A DNA stretch of 13,829 nucleotides from Sphaerochaeta sp. UBA5849 (GTDB taxonomy: Bacteria > Spirochaetota > Spirochaetia > Sphaerochaetales > Sphaerochaetaceae): contig DJGJ01000022.1 in the NCBI GenBank assembly GCA_002432715.1, forward strand, positions 42,948 through 56,776, written 5' to 3'. The position numbers and the translations under genes are program-made. This document shows, in pieces, positions 7,180 to 13,829 of this stretch. A model generated the notes under the pieces. It was not told the origin of the DNA and did no database searches. It saw nothing but the letters and a program-made list of their open reading frames with translations. The first letter of the stretch is position 1. Each line of letters starts with the position of its first letter.

Positions 7180-7515
7180 ATGAATTATCAAGATGATGAA
7201 TTGATGCAATTCTTTTCAATGTTGGATCTTCACTCGAGAGCGGATCGAAGCAATCTAGATAACGTGCTTGATAAAATCTCCTATCCTGAGCAATGTTTTA
7301 ACCCCATCAAACGATATCGTTTGGAGACCAAAACACACCGCAAGCTGAAGATCTGTGCCCAAAGCGGCTATAAATATCAGGCTGTTCCAGCAATAAGATT
7401 GCAGGGAAAATGGCTAGAACAGCTTGGGTTTTCTGTTGGTCAGGAAATCAATGTTCAATGCCAGAAGGGCTGTCTGATCATTCAACTGAGAAACGAGCCT
7501 TCAGATGCACGATAG
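7180..7515 (+). CDS. SymE-like toxin (AbrB-fold, type I toxin family)
   Basis: A 111-aa protein. Its C-terminal ~60 residues match the SymE toxin domain: a basic RYRLETKTHRKLKI strand, then VPAIRLQGKWLEQLGF at 69-84 and VGQEINVQCQKGCLIIQL at 86-103. E. coli SymE has the same PAI-LKG-WLEEAGF-G-x-V-V...GCIVL pattern; it is an SOS-induced protein that condenses nucleic acid and is held down by antisense RNA SymR. This copy has an acidic N-terminal extension of about 40 residues (YQDDELMQFFSMLDL) not typical of short SymE. A strong ribosome site AGGGGAGG (7167-7174) lies 5 bases before ATG. Any antitoxin RNA would be antisense to the 5' end; I cannot demonstrate one. It faces the serine recombinase cassette convergently and could be cargo of that element. 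Confidence 0.75.
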   Translation: MNYQDDELMQFFSMLDLHSRADRSNLDNVLDKISYPEQCFNPIKRYRLETKTHRKLKICAQSGYKYQAVPAIRLQGKWLEQLGFSVGQEINVQCQKGCLIIQLRNEPSDAR

Positions 7516-7533
7516 CAAGCAATCAGATAACTG

Positions 7534-7576
7534 AAGGCAGGCAATGCTGATGCAAAACCCGCCTTTCATGATTTTT
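7534..7576. terminator. Hairpin between the convergent SymE-like and recombinase genes
   Basis: AAGGCAGG (7534-7541) and CCCGCCTT (7558-7565) pair over 8 bases. On the minus strand the one non-Watson-Crick position is a G-U pair; on the plus strand it is an A-C mismatch, but ATTTTTC follows. It may end transcription from one or both sides; neither orientation has both a perfect stem and a good T-run. Confidence 0.35.
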
Positions 7577-7590
7577 CTAAAAAGCAGAGG

Positions 7591-9615
7591 TCAGTCCCTT
7601 GAATCTCCTTCTTGCCCCCTGTGCTCGGAATAGCACTTTCGGCTGCAATATTTTCGGTTGGTGCCGTAGGTCACAAAGGTCTCGCCACAGTTTTGACAAG
7701 TAACTTTGTTTGTAGCCCGTCCTTCGCCTGCTTTGAATTTTGCATACCGATTCCACCAATCCTGCCTGCATCCGTCCGAGCAAAAAACCTTTTTCCTAAA
7801 ACCGGGGGTATGTTCAAGTTCTTTCCCGCAAGTCTTGCAGAGCACATGCTCTCCATCTTCTTGTACAGCTGCCTCATTTTTTGAAGTTCTGGAAAGGCAG
7901 AAGCTGCGAACCTGTCCACGAGGAAGGTTCAGCTTTTCTCCGATCTTCGCATAAGACATTCCATCTCGCCGAAGACTGCTGATCTCAGTCATCTGTTTCT
8001 CTGTGAGAGGAGGGCGTTTCTTTTCCTCTTCGGATAAGTCAACCTTGATTTCAGATCCATCGCGGAAGATGAATCGGACATCATTTGGAGAATGCACCTT
8101 GAGATGATCAACCAGTCCGCTCCATAAGTCCTCATCAAAACGCACGACCTGGCTATTCTGTTTCTTGAGATTATCGAAGAATGAAGTTGCAAGTGCTTTT
8201 TTGGCTACCTTGTCCTGGATAGTATTGTCGAGCTCTTCTTTACGTTTCTCAGCCTGCTCATATCGTATCTGTAGTGCTTGATACTCTTGAGTATGGGCAT
8301 ATCCATTGGATCTTGAGCTGGATTGTCCGCTCGACATACGCTCCATGAGTTCGGCTGTAACACTCATGTCAGCTATGAGTGCCGTCCTTTCCCTTTCCAG
8401 ACCAGCGGTATCGAAAACCGTGTCGTAGACAAGTTTCTGTGTTTCAAGGATGCTGGATGAATCCTTCAGTAGTCTGTTGACCGCTATCACGAACATTCTC
8501 TGGACATCCTGTTCTATCAAGTTGCCTGAGGTACATTGGGAGTGTGCCTTATCATATTTTCCATTGCATTGCCAAACCACTTTCTGATATTTGCTGTTAG
8601 GGTGCCATTTCTTCTCTCCAAACCAAGATCCGCACTGGGCACAGAGGATTCGACCTGAAAGCATTCTCCTGCGGTTTCGTCTGCCAGGCATCCCATCGCG
8701 CCGTTTCATCTCGGTCTGGACTAGAGCAAACATTTCTTTGGATACGATCGGTTCATGATGGTCTTCCACATAGTACTGTGGTACCTCACCTTCGTTCACC
8801 TTCTGCTTGTGGGTGAGGAAATCTACGGTGAAGCTTTTTTGCAGCAAGGCATCTCCGATGTATTTTTCATTTTGCAGGATGCTTTTAATGCAGGAGGAAA
8901 CCCATTGTTTCCCACGTCCGGGTGAGGGGATGTTTTTCTCGGTGAGAATCTCGGCGATCCCATTCGGACTCTTTCCCTGAAGGAATAGAGCGTAGATGAG
9001 TCTTACCAATTCGGCTTGTTCCTCATTCACGACCATGTTTCCATCAGGCCCTTTGTCATATCCAAGGAAGTTGCTGTAGGGAACTGAAACCTTGCCATCC
9101 TTGGCTTGCTTTCGCTTACCCCATGTGGTGTTTTCAGAGATCGACCGGCTTTCTTCCTGTGCGATCGAGCTCATGATGGTTATCAATAATTCACCTTTGC
9201 CGTCGAAGGTCCAAATGTTTTCCTTCTCGAAGTAGCATTCGACATTCTTCTCCTTGAGCATGCGAATGGTGGTCAGACTGTCAACGGTATTTCTGGCAAA
9301 CCGGCTGACCGATTTGGTGACGATAAGATCGATCTCTCCCAACAAGGCGTCGTTTATCATCTGCTTGAAGCCTTCCCTGCGATTGGTGCTAGTCCCACTC
9401 ACGCCTTCATCGGTATAGACCTTGATGAATTCCCAATCAGAACGACTCTTGATGAATTCGGTATAGTACTCGATCTGGGCTTCATAACTGGTGAACTGTT
9501 CATCACTGTCTGTTGAAACCCGGGCATAGCCGGCGACCCTTCTTTTCGTTGAATGGGGGTTGTTGCGATTGTTTGTTATGATTTTCTTTGCTGGAATTAT
9601 CCTTACCTTTGCCAT
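7591..9615 (-). CDS. Large serine recombinase with fused HTH/double zinc-finger domain
   Basis: A 674-aa site-specific recombinase. The catalytic resolvase domain (about 26-165) has YARVST with nucleophile S34, YTDEGVSGTS and the arginine motif KSVSRFARNT (101-110). The central Recombinase domain (about 180-300) and zinc ribbon (C325/C328, C350, C361) are followed by a coiled-coil region (about 400-480). The catalytic part is complete, so strand exchange at att sites is expected. Unusually, residues 537-674 are a whole extra domain: an HTH (LTEKQMTEISSLRRDGMSYA onward), then CKTCGKELEHTPG with CSDGCRQDWWN, then CQNCGETFVTYG with CSRKCY. This domain is a paralogue of the two stand-alone 138-139-aa proteins at 11119-11538 and 11887-12303. 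The start at ATG 9615 overlaps the upstream recombinase by 13 nt; GGAG lies 7-8 bases ahead. Last gene of the cassette. Confidence 0.9.
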   Translation of the reverse strand: MAKVRIIPAKKIITNNRNNPHSTKRRVAGYARVSTDSDEQFTSYEAQIEYYTEFIKSRSDWEFIKVYTDEGVSGTSTNRREGFKQMINDALLGEIDLIVTKSVSRFARNTVDSLTTIRMLKEKNVECYFEKENIWTFDGKGELLITIMSSIAQEESRSISENTTWGKRKQAKDGKVSVPYSNFLGYDKGPDGNMVVNEEQAELVRLIYALFLQGKSPNGIAEILTEKNIPSPGRGKQWVSSCIKSILQNEKYIGDALLQKSFTVDFLTHKQKVNEGEVPQYYVEDHHEPIVSKEMFALVQTEMKRRDGMPGRRNRRRMLSGRILCAQCGSWFGEKKWHPNSKYQKVVWQCNGKYDKAHSQCTSGNLIEQDVQRMFVIAVNRLLKDSSSILETQKLVYDTVFDTAGLERERTALIADMSVTAELMERMSSGQSSSRSNGYAHTQEYQALQIRYEQAEKRKEELDNTIQDKVAKKALATSFFDNLKKQNSQVVRFDEDLWSGLVDHLKVHSPNDVRFIFRDGSEIKVDLSEEEKKRPPLTEKQMTEISSLRRDGMSYAKIGEKLNLPRGQVRSFCLSRTSKNEAAVQEDGEHVLCKTCGKELEHTPGFRKKVFCSDGCRQDWWNRYAKFKAGEGRATNKVTCQNCGETFVTYGTNRKYCSRKCYSEHRGQEGDSRD

Positions 9616-10907
9616 GCATGCGCTCCGTTGTCATTGGTTTTTCTTCTTCTATCGATTGCTGCCTTATAGGCTTTTTCCCGGGAAGGCCAGAACCGGTTGA
9701 TTTGCCGTCCATCACGAAAATGGAAGGTATAGGAGCCCTCTCCATCACCGGAGATGTGATCCACCTCCTTGTAAAAGACTTGCTCATCAAACTCGTCGAT
9801 CCCCAACATGAAATTGGACAGAATCTTCAACTGTTCCTCATTGATACCGATGCTCCTGCATCCTTTGATTCCATTTCTTCGGTTGGATTTGCATCTCCAA
9901 TTCGCATTGGTTGGTGTCTTGTAGGTCCGGATATAGTTGTTTCCGCATTTCTCGCAGATGATTTTACCGGTGAAACAACGCCGACTCACCTTGGGCATGT
10001 TGTACACCCCGAGTTCTCTTCGACGGTCAATCTCCCTCGAGACGGCTTCGAATATTTCCCGCTTGATGATCGGTGGGTGCGTATCCTCGACATAGTACAT
10101 GGGATGCTCCCCGCGATTCTTCTTCCGTGGCTGGGACATGAAATCCACGCAATACGTTTTCTGGAGCAAGGTATCACCGATATAACGCTCATTGTGTAGA
10201 ATGGTATGGATTGCCACATCATTGAAAGGTTTCCCAAAGTGTAGGATGGAACGATTGTTCAGTTCGTCTGCAATACGTTTCATCGACTTTCCCTTCAGAT
10301 AATCCCTGAATATCTTTCTCACTACCTTCGCGGTCGTCGGTTCAATGACGAGCTTCTTGCCGGTCCACCGGTATCCATAGACGCGGTGGTGAAGGCTGAT
10401 TCCCTTCTCGTAACGCTTTCTGACTCCCCACCTGAGGTTTTCAGAAGTACTTCTGCTTTCCTCTTGAGCAAATGATGCCAAGACGGTCAGAAGGAATTCT
10501 CCTGTACTCGAGATTGTTTCAATATTTTCTTTCTCGAACCTGACATCGATGTTGAGTTCCTTCAACCGCCTTACAGTCTCAAGCAAGTCGACCGTATTTC
10601 TGGCAAATCGCGATATCGATTTCGTCAGCACAATATCAATCATGCCTTGCTCGCATTTGGTGATGAGTTCTTGGAATTGCGTTCTGCCAGATATCTGTGT
10701 TCCAGAGACGCCATCATCAATGTAGATCCCCTGGTATTCCCATTCAGGATTAGCTTGAATCAGTCTCCTGTAATGATCGACCTGGGATTCAAGCGAATGC
10801 TCTTGTCGTTCATGTACCGTAGAGACCCGTGCATAGGCTGCAACTCGCTTTTTTCGGTTTCTGGTTGCCGGTTGCTTTGGTTTTTGTATCAGCTTAATTG
10901 TTCTCAC
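9603..10907 (-). CDS. Serine recombinase, second member of the pair
   Basis: A 434-aa large serine recombinase. The resolvase domain has AAYARVST with nucleophile S29, YIDDGVSGTQ and KSISRFARNT (96-105). The Recombinase domain spans about 175-290, with LLQKTYCVDF and MYYVEDTHPPI closely resembling the same stretch in its neighbour. The zinc ribbon has C318/C321, C339 and C350. It lacks the long coiled coil and the HTH/zinc-finger tail of the other recombinase but ends with a similar FHFRDGRQI segment. A GTG start at 10905-10907 is supported by a perfect AGGAGG (10913-10918) 5 bases ahead. Its 3' end overlaps the next gene by 13 nt, so the two are probably made together, as with the CcrA/CcrB pairs of staphylococcal cassettes. 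Whether both are needed for integration or excision is inference. Confidence 0.9.
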   Translation of the reverse strand: MRTIKLIQKPKQPATRNRKKRVAAYARVSTVHERQEHSLESQVDHYRRLIQANPEWEYQGIYIDDGVSGTQISGRTQFQELITKCEQGMIDIVLTKSISRFARNTVDLLETVRRLKELNIDVRFEKENIETISSTGEFLLTVLASFAQEESRSTSENLRWGVRKRYEKGISLHHRVYGYRWTGKKLVIEPTTAKVVRKIFRDYLKGKSMKRIADELNNRSILHFGKPFNDVAIHTILHNERYIGDTLLQKTYCVDFMSQPRKKNRGEHPMYYVEDTHPPIIKREIFEAVSREIDRRRELGVYNMPKVSRRCFTGKIICEKCGNNYIRTYKTPTNANWRCKSNRRNGIKGCRSIGINEEQLKILSNFMLGIDEFDEQVFYKEVDHISGDGEGSYTFHFRDGRQINRFWPSREKAYKAAIDRRRKTNDNGAHAWQR

Positions 10908-10945
10908 TGGTTCCTCCTAGGTCTATACATCCCTACGAATTGAGA

Positions 10946-11122
10946 TTAAATCAAGTCATGTAAAGGAGATAGATTGCCGATTATTGGCTGGTATCTAACA
11001 ATGAGTTTTCCTTGGACAGTCTTGAATTCTTCGTCAGTCAACAGGCCCTGAGCAAACAGATTCTTGATGAGCAAAAGAGCCAACTGGTAATCGGCCTCTG
11101 CCTTGAACTGCTCTTTTGTCAT
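10946..11122 (-). CDS. Small SHOCT-like protein
   Basis: A 58-aa protein. Its core, IKNLFAQGLLTDEEFKTVQG, is the short helical SHOCT-type motif (L...GLLTxEEF), followed by RYQPIIGNL. Small proteins with this ending are commonly found next to clostridial serine recombinase genes, as I recall. The ATG at 11120-11122 overlaps the stop of the HTH/zinc-finger gene as ATGA, indicating translational coupling; starts further upstream would only extend into that gene. It precedes the GTG-started recombinase by 38 bp. SHOCT motifs are thought to help oligomerisation or protein contacts, so it may assist assembly of the recombinase complex. Its role is unknown. Confidence 0.75.
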   Translation of the reverse strand: MTKEQFKAEADYQLALLLIKNLFAQGLLTDEEFKTVQGKLIVRYQPIIGNLSPLHDLI

Positions 11123-11538
11123 TTGCTTACTTCCTTCTTGAACCTTGTTTTGATATAGCACTCGTGGCTGCAGTAACTGCGTTTGGCATTCCCATATGCC
11201 GAGAATGATTTGCCGCAGCAAACGCAGGTGAATTGGTAGAAGGCCTTACGCTTCACCTGATCCTGATGGGCATTCCACCAGTCCATGCGACAGCCATCCG
11301 AGCAGTACTGTTTCTTCCTTTTGCCGGGGGTATGCTCCAAACGTTTACCACAGGTCTTGCAATAATCTTTTCCCAGATCCTGAGGCACATGGCTGGGAGA
11401 TCTCCTACCCCTGAGATTGTGAGTCCTACAGAAGGACCGGACACAATCCTTGGATAACCCGAGCCTCGATGCGATGGTGGTGTATCCCAGACCATCATTT
11501 CTCATTTCAGTGATTTGTGTAGATTCTTTTTCAGTCAT
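11119..11538 (-). CDS. HTH plus double zinc-finger protein A, first gene of the recombinase operon
   Basis: A 139-aa putative DNA-binding protein. An N-terminal sigma-region-4-like HTH spans about 4-45 (STQITEMRNDGLGYTTIASR, ending VRSFCRTHNLRG). Two CxxC...CxxxC zinc fingers follow: CKTCGKRLEHTPGKRKKQYC with SDGCRMDWWN, then CVCCGKSFSAYGNAKRSYC with SHEC. Similar proteins are often labelled sigma-70-like in clostridia, but no promoter-recognition core is present, so I would not call it a sigma factor. It is about as long as, and clearly homologous to, both the C-terminal domain of the 674-aa recombinase and the separate protein at 11887-12303. AGGAG lies 6 bases before the ATG, inside a hairpin that may block it. 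It opens the operon with the SHOCT-like protein and two recombinases, so it probably regulates the recombinases or guides them on DNA. Confidence 0.8.
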   Translation of the reverse strand: MTEKESTQITEMRNDGLGYTTIASRLGLSKDCVRSFCRTHNLRGRRSPSHVPQDLGKDYCKTCGKRLEHTPGKRKKQYCSDGCRMDWWNAHQDQVKRKAFYQFTCVCCGKSFSAYGNAKRSYCSHECYIKTRFKKEVSK

Positions 11539-11541
11539 TGT

Positions 11542-11566
11542 GTTCTCCTGCTTGATACCGGAGAAC
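11542..11566 (-). promoter_or_regulatory. Hairpin enclosing the ribosome site of HTH/zinc-finger gene A
   Basis: In the minus-strand transcript GUUCUCC (11566-11560) pairs perfectly with GGAGAAC (11548-11542) across an 11-nt loop. The 3' arm contains the GGAG core of the Shine-Dalgarno sequence 6 bases before the ATG, so folding would hide the ribosome site of the first gene of the operon. The pairing is visible; the control effect is inference. Confidence 0.45.
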
Positions 11567-11596
11567 CGTACCCCTGAAGTCTTATGAAGACCCTGA

Positions 11597-11758
11597 ATGG
11601 CAAGTGGACAAGAGAATTGTCGTCAATCTACTATTCAAATCCTACTGGCTTACTCTGATGAACTACGTTGGAGTAATCTGCAGGAATTATTGGATTTAAA
11701 ATTGGAGGTTGGAAGATGCTCAACAACACTTACTTTGTATGGCAATTACTGGGAGTAA
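11597..11758 (+). CDS. Possible small ORF opposite to the flanking genes
   Basis: A 53-residue frame from ATG 11597 with stretches such as STIQILLAYSDELRW and LQELLDLKLEVGRC, ending 9 bases before the terminator hairpin. No good ribosome site is visible, it overlaps the probable leader and promoter region of the leftward operon, and I recognise no family. It may be chance or a relic. It is the only candidate in the otherwise gene-free stretch 11567-11760. Confidence 0.2.
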   Translation: MASGQENCRQSTIQILLAYSDELRWSNLQELLDLKLEVGRCSTTLTLYGNYWE

Positions 11759-11760
11759 TT

Positions 11761-11789
11761 AAAAAGATTGGCCGGTTTTTACCGGCCAA
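11761..11789 (-). terminator. Intrinsic terminator of HTH/zinc-finger gene B
   Basis: On the minus strand TTGGCCGG pairs perfectly with CCGGCCAA across a TAAAAA loop, followed by TCTTTTTAAT. This is a classic GC-rich stem plus T-run, about 100 bp after the stop of the gene ending at 11887. It separates that gene from the recombinase operon downstream. Confidence 0.8.
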
Positions 11790-11886
11790 GCACGATTCCA
11801 AAGAATAATATTCCTTGGATAGTTTCAATGAAATCCCTGGCAACTGATTTAAGTTTCGGTTCCTCAATCGAAGTTCGGGACCCCTG

Positions 11887-12303
11887 CTACTTTTCCCCTT
11901 TGGAAAAACGAGCCGTGATATAGCAAGCATGGCTGCAATAGACTCTTTTTGCATTTCCGTATGAGCTGAAGGTCTTACCACATTCGGCGCATGTGAACGA
12001 ATAGTACGCTTTTCGCTTCACCTTGTCCTGATGCGCATTCCACCAATCCATACGACAAGTATCCGAGCAGTACTGTTTCTTTCTCTTTCCAGGAGTGTGC
12101 TGCAAGTATCTCCCACAAGTTCGGCAAGTGTTGCTACCGGCTTCCTTATCCACATGCGAGGAGGATCTCCTCCCCGTAAGTCCGTGAGTCCTGCAATAAG
12201 ATTTTACGCATTCCTTTGGAAGCCCTATTTGGTTTGCAATCGTAGAATATCCCAAGCCACTTTCTCTCATGTTCGTAATCTGCGTTGATTGTTGATCGGT
12301 CAT
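11887..12303 (-). CDS. HTH plus double zinc-finger protein B, stand-alone paralogue
   Basis: A 138-aa protein with the same layout as protein A: HTH (STQITNMRESGLGYSTIANQ, ending VKSYCRTHGLTGRR), then CRTCGRYLQHTPGKRKKQYC with SDTCRMDWWN, then CAECGKTFSSYGNAKRVYC with SHACY. All eight zinc-binding cysteines are present. I start it at ATG 12301-12303 because AGGAG lies 7 bases ahead and the protein then aligns with protein A from the first residue; a TTG at 12333 would add ten unrelated residues. It has its own terminator, so it is expressed apart from the recombinase operon, perhaps as a regulator of it. A TTGACT box at about 12354-12359 could be a -35, but the matching -10 is poor. The ISL3 element ends about 90 bp upstream in the same direction and might affect its expression. 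Confidence 0.8.
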   Translation of the reverse strand: MTDQQSTQITNMRESGLGYSTIANQIGLPKECVKSYCRTHGLTGRRSSSHVDKEAGSNTCRTCGRYLQHTPGKRKKQYCSDTCRMDWWNAHQDKVKRKAYYSFTCAECGKTFSSYGNAKRVYCSHACYITARFSKGEK

Positions 12304-12384
12304 TACCTTCTCCTCGTTAAATTTGTTGGTCAATACATTCCTGCAAGTGGGATGTAAGTCAACTTGATAAAACGTTATAAAGAG

Positions 12385-12392
12385 AAAAGTTT
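12385..12392. repeat. Left target-site duplication of the ISL3 element
   Basis: AAAAGTTT directly abuts the left inverted repeat and is repeated perfectly at 13808-13815. Eight bases is the normal ISL3-family duplication length. Confidence 0.85.
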
Positions 12393-12418
12393 GGTTATTC
12401 GCTGAATCGAGTGGGTAA
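12393..12418. repeat. Left terminal inverted repeat of the ISL3 element
   Basis: This end begins GGTTATTCGCTG and ends GAGTGGGTAA. It matches the reverse complement of 13782-13807 at 19 of 26 positions. Its inner end touches the transposase stop codon at 12421-12423. Confidence 0.85.
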
Positions 12419-12420
12419 CC

Positions 12421-13695
12421 CTACATGATGGTAGCTTTTGGAAGTGCAAGCTCACCACAGACAAAGTAGATCATTGCGATGAAATTCTTCATGTTCCTGA
12501 ACCCTCTCGCCCTGTGCTTGATCAGGCTTATCATCGAGTTGAATCCCTCCAGCAGTGCGTTGGTCTTCCTGGATTCGAAGTAGTTGAGGATCTCCAAAGC
12601 ATTGCGGGTGAGCGACTGACCCACCTTCTGCATCTCCGCTATCCGGCTGTTGGACAGCTCCATGCACAAGGCCTCGAAAGCTTCCACTGCGCTCTCGTAG
12701 TCGAGGCAGTTTTCGTAGAATCCCTGCAGTTTCAGGCGGTAGTTGTAGGCGGTGACGGTATCCAGGTGGTCTGTGCTCAGAAGCAGCTCAAGCTGGCTTT
12801 GCTGCTTTTCTGTGAGGTTCTGCTTGTTCTTCAGCCACAGGTAGCGGGTTCCTTCCAGCGACCCGATTTTCTTCCTGTCCTTGGAACGCATCTCCCGGCG
12901 CCTGATCTGGTCCACCGAGTCACCCATCATCTTGACGACGTGAAACTTGTCCACCGTCGTCCTTGCCTGGGGGAATGCGTCCGTCATGGCATTGCGGTAG
13001 CCGTGGCACATGTCGCTGGTCACGTCCCCCACCTTGTCCGGCTCTCCCTGCTTGGCCTTGAAGGTGTCCAGGAACTGTTTCACCGTATCCTTGCCTTTTC
13101 CTTCCACCGTAAACAATACCCTGGCCTTCGAACCGTCCTTCTCCGGATGCGCCAGGAATACGGTTATGTAGTGCTGGCCCTTGTGGCTGTACTCGTCCAC
13201 CCCGATGGCGTCGACCCCGCTGAAGTCCTGTTTCTCCAGCGCTTGCTCCACGTACAGGCTTATCAGCCTCCACAGCCGGGTATCGTGCTCGCCCACCTGC
13301 TTGGCGACCTGGCTGACCGGCATCTGCTGCAGCATCGTCAGCAGGACGGCCTCCATCAGCAGGGTGAAGCCGCTTCCCGACCTCGCCCAGGGAACTTCCA
13401 CCAACCTGACCTTGTGCTGCTCGCACCCGATGCGCGCGACCCGGGCGTGGATGTAGCAGCGGTACTGGAAGAAATTCAGGTGCCGCCAGACCTTCTGCTT
13501 GGAGTCGTAGACGGGGCAGCTCTCACCGCACTCGGGACAGGGGAACTTGCTCCCTTCCTGGTAATCGACCGTGATGTGCACTTCCATCCTGTCCGGATTC
13601 TTCTCTGAGGGAATCATCTCAACCTTCGTTACCTTCCAGGGTTCCGTCAATCCAAGGGCAATGGTGAAGATGTCTGTCTGGGAGAATCCGTTCAT
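12421..13695 (-). CDS. ISL3-family transposase
   Basis: A 424-aa DDE transposase of usual family length. The N-terminal zinc-binding region has CPECG (53-57), C60, C80 and C91. A helix-turn-helix region follows (about 110-140, with QMPVSQVAKQVGEHDTRLWR). The catalytic core has VDAIGVDEYSHKG (D167), VTSDMCHGY (D228) with TTVDKFHVVK (D249), and LLEGFNSMISLIKHRARGFR carrying the final E383. The GVDE, DKFH and RARGF signatures are typical of ISL3. No frameshift or stop interrupts it. ATG 13693-13695 has a GAGAGG ribosome site shortly upstream. The long antisense frame on the other strand is a product of the GC-rich codons. Confidence 0.95.
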   Translation of the reverse strand: MNGFSQTDIFTIALGLTEPWKVTKVEMIPSEKNPDRMEVHITVDYQEGSKFPCPECGESCPVYDSKQKVWRHLNFFQYRCYIHARVARIGCEQHKVRLVEVPWARSGSGFTLLMEAVLLTMLQQMPVSQVAKQVGEHDTRLWRLISLYVEQALEKQDFSGVDAIGVDEYSHKGQHYITVFLAHPEKDGSKARVLFTVEGKGKDTVKQFLDTFKAKQGEPDKVGDVTSDMCHGYRNAMTDAFPQARTTVDKFHVVKMMGDSVDQIRRREMRSKDRKKIGSLEGTRYLWLKNKQNLTEKQQSQLELLLSTDHLDTVTAYNYRLKLQGFYENCLDYESAVEAFEALCMELSNSRIAEMQKVGQSLTRNALEILNYFESRKTNALLEGFNSMISLIKHRARGFRNMKNFIAMIYFVCGELALPKATIM

Positions 13696-13781
13696 CGTGA
13701 ATTACCTCTCTGTTCTGTGATACCAAAACAGTACCACAGCACTCCCAGAGTTTTCCACTATCACTTTGCTTCTTTAAGATT

Positions 13782-13807
13782 CTACCCACTCAAAACAGCG
13801 AAAGGCC
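13782..13807. repeat. Right terminal inverted repeat of the ISL3 element
   Basis: Read on the minus strand it begins GGCCTTTCGCTG and ends GAGTGGGTAG, matching the left end. The transposase promoter should lie just inside, between here and 13695. Confidence 0.85.
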
Positions 13808-13815
13808 AAAAGTTT
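13808..13815. repeat. Right target-site duplication of the ISL3 element
   Basis: A perfect second copy of AAAAGTTT next to the right inverted repeat. The last 14 bases of the window are therefore the host sequence originally joined to 12384. Confidence 0.85.
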
Positions 13816-13829
13816 GGTAATTTCCCACA

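Larger units (their letters stand above)
12393..13807 (-). mobile_element. Complete ISL3-family insertion sequence, 1,415 bp
   Basis: The element is bounded by imperfect 26-bp inverted repeats (12393-12418 and 13782-13807), each starting GG and sharing TTCGCTG and GAGTGGGTA, with 19 of 26 positions equal. It is flanked by the 8-bp direct repeat AAAAGTTT and contains one intact transposase gene. All parts needed for movement appear present. Its GC content is visibly higher than that of the neighbouring genes. It landed about 90 bp upstream of HTH/zinc-finger gene B. Confidence 0.9.

Noticed and set aside
11119..12303. HTH/zinc-finger proteins as true sigma-70 factors.
   Set aside because: Only a region-4-like HTH is visible; no region 2 is present and the rest is zinc fingers.
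12514..13608. Long 364-codon frame on the plus strand across the ISL3 transposase.
   Set aside because: It is antisense to a clear transposase with all family motifs; its Leu/His/Val/Gln-rich sequence is typical of a shadow of GC-rich codons.

Overview
The window looks like an accessory region of a bacterial chromosome, most probably a spirochaete of the Sphaerochaeta type. This guess rests on a mix of spirochaete/clostridia-like metabolic genes with a clostridial-style serine recombinase cassette. It is inference from protein flavour and codon use, not from a marker gene. No rRNA, tRNA or CRISPR was seen.

Left part (1-2036): the 5' end of a frameshifted ISAzo13-type transposase runs off the left edge. 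Next is a two-gene leftward operon with a good sigma70-type promoter. It encodes a small exported protein and a membrane ferric-reductase/NADPH-oxidase-like flavocytochrome, overlapping by 4 nt.

Middle (2023-7034): a 5'-truncated ABC permease is followed by a Gfo/Idh/MocA oxidoreductase, a GtrA-type membrane protein, and two abutting decayed genes. The first is a CofE-like F420 ligase homologue with a stop, a frameshift and apparent internal deletions. The second is an MBL-fold hydrolase whose HxHxDH zinc motif has been deleted. Then come an unusual protein made of two tandem HD domains and a small unrecognised ORF.

Right part (7101-12303): a SymE-like toxin gene with its own promoter precedes a leftward mobile-element cassette. 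In transcription order the cassette holds a 139-aa HTH plus double zinc-finger protein, a 58-aa SHOCT-like protein and two overlapping large serine recombinases. The last recombinase carries a full-length 138-aa copy of the same HTH/zinc-finger protein as its C-terminal domain. A second, stand-alone paralogue of that protein lies upstream with its own intrinsic terminator. This three-copy module is the most interesting feature here: it points to a DNA-binding partner that acts with the recombinases and is fused to one of them.

Right edge (12385-13815): a complete 1,415-bp ISL3-family insertion sequence with imperfect 26-bp inverted repeats and a perfect 8-bp target duplication (AAAAGTTT). It sits about 90 bp upstream of the stand-alone paralogue.
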